Source: Marinibacterium anthonyi | GTDB lineage: Bacteria; Pseudomonadota; Alphaproteobacteria; Rhodobacterales; Rhodobacteraceae | Assembly: GCA_003217735.2 (NCBI GenBank) | Contig: CP031585.1 | Span: forward strand, 4,265,501 to 4,329,500 | DNA length: 64,000 nucleotides | Reading direction: 5' to 3' | In this document: piece after piece, positions 58,819 to 64,000 of the stretch | How the letters are laid out: each line of letters begins with the position of its first letter | Numbering within the stretch: the first letter of the stretch is position 1 | Translations under genes and position numbers: made by a program | The notes under the pieces: generated by a model | The model's input: only the letters and a program-made list of their open reading frames with translations | Told to the model about the DNA's origin: nothing | Databases searched by the model: none

Positions 58819-59706
58819 ATGTTTTCGAGCCTCCGGTTCCTCAAGTGGCGCATCGGCCATCCGCAACGTGACCGGTTGCGGCGCGATGTCATCAGCTGGA
58901 TCGCCACCCGCCCCGACGATCCGGAACTGCAGGAAGTCGCCGCTTTCCTTGAGAAAAACGCGCCGACCTACCTGCCCTACGACTTCGCCTGCGCCCAGCA
59001 GGACAACCCCGTCCATGTCGAGCTGGACCGCGCCACCGGCCTGCCGGTGATCGACCACGGCGGCAAACGGCTTTTCTGGCGCGAGGGGCGCAAGACCAAA
59101 CGCATCCCCCGCGACTACAACGCGCTGCTCGCCGAACAGGACCCGCGGTCGCCCCATCGCTACCTGACCGGCGATTTCGATATCGCGCCCGGCGACGTGC
59201 TGGTCGACGCGGGATCGGCCGAAGGCATCCTGACGCTGGACGTGATCGACCGCGTCGGCCATGCCTACCTGTTCGAAGCCGATCCCCGCTGGACGCGCGC
59301 CCTGGAAGCCACCTTTGCGCCCTGGAAGGACAAGGTGACGATCGTGCCCAAGTACGTGGGCGACGAGACGCGCGACGACATGGTCCGGCTGGACGATTAC
59401 TTTGGCCCCGAGCGGCGCATCGATTTCCTCAAGCTCGACGTCGAAGGCTGGGAATCCCGCGTGCTGGAAGGCGCGCGCGAGATGCTGACATCGGGCCGCG
59501 TCGCCCGCGCCGCCGTCTGCGCCTATCATTACCCCCAGGACGAAGAACAGCTGTCCGCCCTGCTGCGGGACATGGGCTTTGACGTCGAAACCTCGGACCG
59601 CTACATGCTGCTTTACCGCGACGAAGGCCTTGCGCCGCCCTACCTGCGCCGCGGGCTGCTGCGGGCCACTCGACCCGAACGGGCCGAACGGGCCGAACGG
59701 GCCTGA
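58819..59706 (+). CDS. FkbM-family methyltransferase
   Basis: Protein of 295 aa. A helical N-terminal part (1-105) is followed by a Rossmann methyltransferase: motif I VLVDAGSAEGILTLDV (about 131-146), the acidic YLFEADPRW, and the FkbM signature IDFLKLDVEGWESRVLEGA. It probably O-methylates a glycan or lipid-linked sugar. The C-terminus ends in a three-fold ERA repeat encoded by a 9-bp tandem repeat (59677-59703). No neighbours hint at the substrate. The start has a weak ribosome site (GCGAGCGAC). Confidence 0.8.
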   Translation: MFSSLRFLKWRIGHPQRDRLRRDVISWIATRPDDPELQEVAAFLEKNAPTYLPYDFACAQQDNPVHVELDRATGLPVIDHGGKRLFWREGRKTKRIPRDYNALLAEQDPRSPHRYLTGDFDIAPGDVLVDAGSAEGILTLDVIDRVGHAYLFEADPRWTRALEATFAPWKDKVTIVPKYVGDETRDDMVRLDDYFGPERRIDFLKLDVEGWESRVLEGAREMLTSGRVARAAVCAYHYPQDEEQLSALLRDMGFDVETSDRYMLLYRDEGLAPPYLRRGLLRATRPERAERAERA

Positions 59707-59737
59707 TCCCCAAGCGAAGGCCCTGGGCGTCGCACTC

Positions 59738-59756
59738 CTGTCAAGAAACTGAAACA
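59738..59756 (+). promoter_or_regulatory. Pho box before the ABC importer
   Basis: CTGTCAAGAAACTGAAACA: two units (CTGTCA, CTGAAA) 11 bp apart with an A-rich spacer, as in PhoB-binding sites. It lies 71 bp upstream of the binding-protein start, in the same orientation as the gene. Confidence 0.6.
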
Positions 59757-59826
59757 CAGCGCTGTTAGGTCCGCCCAAGTCCTGCCCCTGCCTCATCGGG
59801 GCGCAACCGACTTGGGGATCCAACTC

Positions 59827-60804
59827 ATGAAAAAGACGCTTCTTCTCGCCGCGCTGTTTGCGGGCTGCGCCACGCTGGCTGTGGCCGATCCGTCGGGCAA
59901 GCTGGTGCTTTACACCTCGCAGCCCAATGCCGACGCCCAGCAGACCGTCGACGCCTTCACCGCGAAATACCCCGATGTCCAGGTCGACTGGTTCCGCGAT
60001 GGCACCACCAAGGTCATGGGCAAGCTGTACGCCGAATTCGAAGCCGGCCAGCCGCAACCCGACCTGCTGCTGATCGCCGACATGGTCACCATGGAAGGGC
60101 TGGAAGCCGAAGGCCGCCTGATGGCCTACCCCGACGCCGACACCTCGGCCTATGACGCGCGGCTGATGGACCCCGAAGGGCATTATTTCTCGACCAAGCT
60201 GATCACCACCGGCATCGTCTACAACACTTCCGCCACGATGGTTCCGACGTCGTGGAAGGACCTGCTGAAGCCCGAGGCCAGGGGCCAGATCGCCATGCCC
60301 TCGCCGCTGACCTCCGGCGCGGCCACGATCCACATGGATGCGCTGACCTCGGATCCGGACCTGGGCTGGGATTACTACAAGGGCCTGGCTGACCAGGGCG
60401 CCAACCCGCAGGGCGGCAACGGCGGCGTCTACAAGGCGGTTGCCGGGGGCGAAAAGCTGTACGGTTTCGTGGTCGACTACCTGCCGATCCGCAGCAAGGC
60501 GGATGGCGCGCCGGTCGAATTCGTCTTTCCCGAGGAAGGCGTGTCGGCCGTGACCGAACCTGTGGCGATCCTGTCCACCGCCAAGAACCCCGAAGCCGCC
60601 AAGGCCTTTGTCGACTTCCTTCTGTCGACCGAAGGCCAGGAACTGGCGGCCAGGATGGGCTATCTGCCGGCCAACCCCGAGGTGGCCGCGCCCGAAGGTT
60701 TCCCGCCGCTCTCCAAGATCAAGCTGATCGACTTCGACCCCGCCAAGGCGCTGGCCGAAGACACCGAGAACAAGGAGAAATTCCTGGACATCTTCGGCGG
60801 CTGA
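59827..60804 (+). CDS. ABC transporter substrate-binding protein (ferric/phosphonate AfuA-type)
   Basis: Protein of 325 aa from the ATG at 59827 (MKKTLLLAALFAG...AVA), with a Sec signal. It has the type 2 periplasmic fold of the Fe3+/2-aminoethylphosphonate/hexose-phosphate group: GKLVLYTSQPNADAQQ, DLLLIADMVTMEGL, GIVYNTSATMVPTSWKDLL, MPSPLTSGAATIHMDAL and LSTEGQELAARMGYLPA. The tyrosine pair that binds bare Fe3+ in FbpA-type proteins is not obvious. With the Pho box upstream, a phosphonate or phosphate ester is a likelier ligand than iron. Confidence 0.85.
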   Translation: MKKTLLLAALFAGCATLAVADPSGKLVLYTSQPNADAQQTVDAFTAKYPDVQVDWFRDGTTKVMGKLYAEFEAGQPQPDLLLIADMVTMEGLEAEGRLMAYPDADTSAYDARLMDPEGHYFSTKLITTGIVYNTSATMVPTSWKDLLKPEARGQIAMPSPLTSGAATIHMDALTSDPDLGWDYYKGLADQGANPQGGNGGVYKAVAGGEKLYGFVVDYLPIRSKADGAPVEFVFPEEGVSAVTEPVAILSTAKNPEAAKAFVDFLLSTEGQELAARMGYLPANPEVAAPEGFPPLSKIKLIDFDPAKALAEDTENKEKFLDIFGG

Positions 60805-60808
60805 CCTG

Positions 60809-62512
60809 GTGCTGAAAGACCTGTCGCGCGGCGAGGCCCTGTCCCTTGCCGCGCTTGTGCTGTTCTTCGGGGTGCTGTTCGCGATGCCCCTTGGCCTGCT
60901 GGCCAAGGTGGGGCTGACCGATGGCGGCGTGCCGTCGCTGGCCCCGCTGCTGGAGGCGCTGCAAAGCGGTTCGGTGCGCCGCGCCGCCTGGCAGTCGTTC
61001 GAAAGCGCCGCCGTTTCGGGGCTGGCCGCGCTGGTTCTGGGCACCGGGCTGGCGCTGGTCCTGGGGCTGACCGATGTGCGGCTGAAGGGGGCGGTGATCT
61101 TCCTGCTGCTGCTGCCGATGATGATCCCGCCGCAGGTCACCGCGATCGCCTGGATCCAGGCGCTTGGCCCCGGCAGCCCGGTGCTGAACTGGCTCGGGGT
61201 CGCGCCGCCGCCCGGTTCGCCCCATCCGCTTTATTCCGCCTTCGGGGTGATGCTGCTGCTGACGTTCCAGCACACGCCGCTGGTGATCCTCGTGGTGCTG
61301 GCCGCCCTGCGCGCCATCCCGCGCGAGATGTCCGAGGCCGCCCGGATCTCCGGCGCCGGGCCTGTCTACCTGCTGCGCCGCATCCTGCTGCCCCTGCTGG
61401 CGCCGACCCTGCTGGCGGGGTTCATGCTGGCCTTCGTCTCGGCGCTCGGCAATTTCGGGATCCAGTCCATCCTGGGCATCCCGGCGCGCTATACCACCCT
61501 GCCGGTGCTGATCTGGCGCAGGTTGTCGAGCTTCGGGCCGTCCGTTCTGACCGACGTCGCGGTGATCTCGATCCTTCTGGCCGTGGTCGCGGTGCTGGCC
61601 ATCGTCCTGCAGCTTGCCCTGCAGCGCCGCTTTCGCGCCCGGGTCATCGGCCCGCCGCAACCGCCCCTGCGCATCGTCCTGGGCCGCTGGCGCTCCCTGG
61701 CCGAGGCCGGGCTGGCCGTCTACATCCTTGCCACGCTGGTCCTGCCCCTGACGGCACTGCTGGCCACGGCGCTGGTGCGCACCTATGGCCTGCCGCTGAA
61801 TGCCGACACGGTGACATTCGATAACTTCGCCGAGATCCTCTTTCGCCAGCCCGCCACGGCGCGCGCCTTCCTGAATTCATCGCTGACCGCCGGGGCGGCG
61901 GCGGTTCTGCTGGCCGGGATATCCATCCTGGTGGGGTTCTTCCTGACCCGGCCCGGCGCCACGGGCCGACGGGTGGGCGGGCTGGTGTCGGGCGGCGCCG
62001 ATGTCAGCTATGCGATCCCGGGGCTGGTGATCTCCATCGCCTTCATCCTGGCGTTCATCCGGCCGCTGCCGCTGGTCGGCGTGTCGCTGTACAACACGCT
62101 GGGGATCATCTTCCTGGCCTACCTGACGGCCTTCCTGTCGATCGGCCTGAAGCCGGTGATCGCCGCCTATGCCCAGCTGGACCCGTCGCTGGACGACGCG
62201 GCCCGGGTGTCGGGCGCCGGGTTCGGCCTGCGGCTGCGCCGGGTCTTTGCCCCGCTCGTCGCACCGGCCGCGGCGTCGGGCGCGATCCTGGTGTTCCTGA
62301 CGGCCTATAACGAAGTCACGGTGTCGGCGCTGCTGTGGTCGACGGGCAACGAGACGATCGGCACATCGATCTTCAACTACGAGGACGGGGGCTATACGAC
62401 GCTGGCCGCCGCGATGTCCTGCATCACGGTCGTGGCCACCGTGGCGCTGATGGCGGGGCTGGACCGGGCCGGGCGAAGGCTGCCGCCCGGCGTGGTGCCC
62501 TGGCGGATGTGA
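60809..62512 (+). CDS. ABC transporter permease, double-domain FbpB/PhnU type
   Basis: Protein of 567 aa from a GTG 4 bp after the binding-protein stop. Two fused permease domains of about six helices each carry their own EAA loops: EAARISGAGPVYLLRRILLP (first half) and DAARVSGAGFGLRLRRVFAP (second half). This fused form is typical of ferric, thiamine and 2-aminoethylphosphonate importers. It is convergent with the matching ATPase gene, so the ATPase is on its own transcript. Confidence 0.9.
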   Translation: MLKDLSRGEALSLAALVLFFGVLFAMPLGLLAKVGLTDGGVPSLAPLLEALQSGSVRRAAWQSFESAAVSGLAALVLGTGLALVLGLTDVRLKGAVIFLLLLPMMIPPQVTAIAWIQALGPGSPVLNWLGVAPPPGSPHPLYSAFGVMLLLTFQHTPLVILVVLAALRAIPREMSEAARISGAGPVYLLRRILLPLLAPTLLAGFMLAFVSALGNFGIQSILGIPARYTTLPVLIWRRLSSFGPSVLTDVAVISILLAVVAVLAIVLQLALQRRFRARVIGPPQPPLRIVLGRWRSLAEAGLAVYILATLVLPLTALLATALVRTYGLPLNADTVTFDNFAEILFRQPATARAFLNSSLTAGAAAVLLAGISILVGFFLTRPGATGRRVGGLVSGGADVSYAIPGLVISIAFILAFIRPLPLVGVSLYNTLGIIFLAYLTAFLSIGLKPVIAAYAQLDPSLDDAARVSGAGFGLRLRRVFAPLVAPAAASGAILVFLTAYNEVTVSALLWSTGNETIGTSIFNYEDGGYTTLAAAMSCITVVATVALMAGLDRAGRRLPPGVVPWRM

Positions 62513-62519
62513 CCGGACC

Positions 62520-62569
62520 AGATTTTTCGCGGAAAAATCTCGACTCCCAGAATTTTCCGCGAAAATTCT
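62520..62569. terminator. Twin palindromic hairpins between convergent genes
   Basis: Two perfect 9-bp stems with 3-nt loops: AGATTTTTC-GCG-GAAAAATCT (62520-62540) and AGAATTTTC-CGC-GAAAATTCT (62549-62569). The second, reverse-complemented, differs from the first by two bases. The right one reaches the stop codon of the ATPase gene. They probably act as back-to-back terminators for the two strands. Confidence 0.75.
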
Positions 62570-63611
62570 ACCCCGCAGGCAACGCCCAGGCCCGCACCAG
62601 GTCCACCGCGACACTCTCTCCGGTCCGCACCCGTTGCGCCGAGGCTACGGGCAACGCCTCCGCCAGCCCCTCGACCCGCGCCAGCGCCTCCCATCCGCCA
62701 CCGCGATAGACGGCGTCCTCTATCCGGGCCGGCACGCCCCGCCCCGGCACCACATCCCCCAGCACCACATCCCCCAGCACCACATCCCCCGGCCGCACCA
62801 CCAGCCGCACCGGCCCCAGCCGCCCGGAACAGGCCACCGAAAACGGGCCCGCCACCGCGTGCCCATCACCCGCGGTTGCGTCCAGAATACCCGCGCGTCC
62901 GATGAACCGGGCGACCTCCTCGGTCGCGGGCCGGTCGTGGATCTCCTGCGGGGGGGCCACCTGCAGGAAACGCCCCTGCCACATCACCGCGATCCTGTCG
63001 GCCAGCGCCATCGCCTCGCGCTGGGAATGGGTGACATAGATCGTCGTGCCGCCGGCCTCGCGGTGAAAGCGGGTGATCTCTCCCTCCATGCGGCCACGCA
63101 GGTGGGGGTCGAGATTGGCCAGCGGTTCGTCCATCAGCACCGTCCGCGCCCCGCCCGCCAGGCACCGCGCCAGCGCCACGCGCTGCCGTTGCCCGCCCGA
63201 CAGCTCTGCCGGAACGCGATCCGCGTAGTCGCCCAGGTCCACCGTCTCAAGATGCGCGCGCGCGCCGTCGCGCGCCGCCTTGCGCCCCAGGCCCGACGCC
63301 TCGGCCGGAAAGGCAACGTTGCCCAGCACATCCATATGCGGCCACAGCGCGTAGGACTGGAACACCACGCCCACCGCCCTGGCCTCGGGCGGCACATGCA
63401 CGCCCGGCGCGGACACCTTCCGCCCCTCCAGCCGGATTTCGCCTTGATCCAGCGTCTCAAGCCCCGCCACCAGCCGCAGAAGCGTCGACTTCCCGCACCC
63501 CGATGGCCCCAGCACCACAAAGAATTCGCCGGGGTCCAGCGCCACGTCGATCCCGTCGATCACCCGGTTGCCCCGGATGCTCTTGCCCAGCCCAGACATC
63601 TCGACCGACAT
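62568..63611 (-). CDS. ABC transporter ATP-binding protein (FbpC/PhnT-type)
   Basis: Protein of 347 aa from the ATG at 63611 (MSVEMSGLG), behind GGGGATTGGCG; a GTG at 63638 would add nine residues. It has Walker A GPSGCGKST, Q-loop VFQSYALWPHM, signature LSGGQRQRV, Walker B VLMDEP, and switch YVTHSQREA. The C-terminal TOBE part contains a three-fold GDVV[LP] repeat encoded by a 15-bp tandem repeat at 62748-62792. It serves the convergent permease and binding protein. Confidence 0.9.
   Translation of the reverse strand: MSVEMSGLGKSIRGNRVIDGIDVALDPGEFFVVLGPSGCGKSTLLRLVAGLETLDQGEIRLEGRKVSAPGVHVPPEARAVGVVFQSYALWPHMDVLGNVAFPAEASGLGRKAARDGARAHLETVDLGDYADRVPAELSGGQRQRVALARCLAGGARTVLMDEPLANLDPHLRGRMEGEITRFHREAGGTTIYVTHSQREAMALADRIAVMWQGRFLQVAPPQEIHDRPATEEVARFIGRAGILDATAGDGHAVAGPFSVACSGRLGPVRLVVRPGDVVLGDVVLGDVVPGRGVPARIEDAVYRGGGWEALARVEGLAEALPVASAQRVRTGESVAVDLVRAWALPAG
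62748..62792. repeat. 15-bp tandem repeat inside the ATPase gene, three copies
   Basis: CACCACATCCCCCAG at 62748 and 62763, and the same with one change (CGG end) at 62778. In frame it encodes GDVVL-GDVVL-GDVVP in the C-terminal regulatory domain. Length changes by slippage would stay in frame. Confidence 0.85.
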
Positions 63612-64000
63612 CGCCAATCCCCGCTTGCAGATCCTCACGCGCCCGTAGCCCCACGCCGGTCCCCGCGCAAGGAGGGGTCATGAAACTGTCATGTTTCCAA
63701 CCCGTTGACCGCAAGCGCGCATATCGATCGCGTGTCCTGACCGCCCGCGTCCCGGCCTGCAGCAGGGGCCAACGGCATCGACGGTGGGGATCTTCGTTGC
63801 CGCGCACCACAGGCAGGCGGCTGCCCGTTCCGCGGGCTGGCGCGGTGGGGGAACAGGGTGAGCCGCAGGCGATCCTGACGGCGCGGCCCTGTCAGCGATC
63901 GCGGCTGGAAGCCGCCCGGGGTCCGCCGGGCGTCACGGGTCGTCCGGGCGGATCAGCGGCGCCCGGCTAAGCGCATTGCCGGAATCTGCCAACCGTTTGA
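63612..64000. other. Intergenic region at the window end, with a Pho-box-like element
   Basis: About 389 bp with no convincing gene. A Pho-box-like direct repeat (GGGTCATGAAACTGTCATG, GTCAT units 11 bp apart, 63675-63693) lies 64 bp upstream of the ATPase start but is oriented to the right. An arginine-rich frame of 96 codons from an ATG at 63680 follows AGGAGGGGTC, but it looks non-coding and its start lies within the Pho-like repeat. A right-hand gene beyond the window may own this promoter. Confidence 0.5.
63675..63693 (+). promoter_or_regulatory. Second Pho-box-like direct repeat
   Basis: GGGTCAT-GAAA-CTGTCAT-G: the right unit is a perfect CTGTCAT, the left unit shares GTCAT, and the spacing is 11 bp. 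It reads rightward, opposite to the ATPase gene. It could serve either direction or a gene beyond the window. Confidence 0.5.

Noticed and set aside
63680-63970. 96-codon frame starting MKLSCFQ behind an AGGAGGGG sequence
   Set aside because: The translation is Arg/Pro/Gly-rich with no motif, and the start lies within the Pho-box-like repeat. The ribosome-site match is the only support.

Overview
The window is a high-GC, gene-dense stretch of chromosome from an alphaproteobacterium, most likely Rhodobacterales (Roseobacter group). This is inferred from gene content: homospermidine synthase, glycine-betaine demethylase gbcAB, intracellular PHB depolymerase, a MatR-controlled malonate TRAP cluster, TRAP and sugar ABC systems, and MCE/Pqi-type lipid transport. 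Genes are tightly packed with many 1-4 bp start/stop overlaps. I saw no rRNA, tRNA, CRISPR array, IS element or phage gene.

Layout. 1-2.4 kb: the 3' part of an outer-membrane efflux lipoprotein and a PhcB-like methyltransferase. 2.6-7.3 kb: an isoprenylcysteine-methyltransferase-family membrane protein, then a coupled operon of two zinc-ribbon/DUF4178 proteins, a 51-aa membrane peptide, a DUF350 protein and a membrane-anchored spermidine-synthase-like enzyme; a DUF2218 gene converges on it. 7.4-11 kb: a complete siderophore-type ABC importer. 11-13.5 kb (minus): an aminoglycoside-phosphotransferase/P-loop kinase fusion and a zinc alcohol dehydrogenase. 13.7-18.3 kb: pqiA-pqiA-pqiB-pqiC, in which PqiB has an unusual repeated C-terminal half. 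18.5-21.6 kb: a copper/TPQ amine oxidase and a SoxYZ-like carrier.

21.6-35.8 kb is a sugar-acid island. An 11-gene minus-strand operon carries a sugar ABC importer, two enolase-superfamily enzymes (one L-fuconate dehydratase), a mutarotase, an SDR, an FAH-family hydrolase, a MaoC protein and a Gfo/Idh/MocA oxidoreductase. Divergent from it are an IclR regulator and a lactonase, and further on come a CoA-transferase and a solute-binding-fold protein with no signal peptide. Paired ATTC-N6-GAAT-type palindromes at the three promoters suggest that one regulator, probably the IclR protein, controls all of it. The set fits the non-phosphorylating L-fucose pathway (lactone, fuconate, 2-keto-3-deoxyfuconate, diketo acid, cleavage).

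36-42.5 kb: malonate uptake and use (matR, matPQM, matA, matB) with a near-perfect MatR operator. 42.5-46.1 kb: a zrg-like operon behind a perfect Zur-type palindrome. 46.4-51.7 kb: a two-adaptor RND efflux system behind a TetR-type operator. 51.7-56.6 kb: homospermidine synthase, a GcvA-like LysR regulator and gbcAB. 56.6-59.7 kb: PHB depolymerase, a GST and an FkbM methyltransferase. 59.8-63.6 kb: a ferric/phosphonate-type ABC importer with Pho-box-like repeats at both ends, suggesting that it imports a phosphorus compound rather than iron.

Leads I rate highest: the DUF4178/DUF350/aminopropyltransferase membrane operon; the signal-less binding protein coupled to a CoA-transferase and the shared operator code of the fucose island; the repeat-extended PqiB; and the TPQ amine oxidase paired with a SoxYZ carrier.
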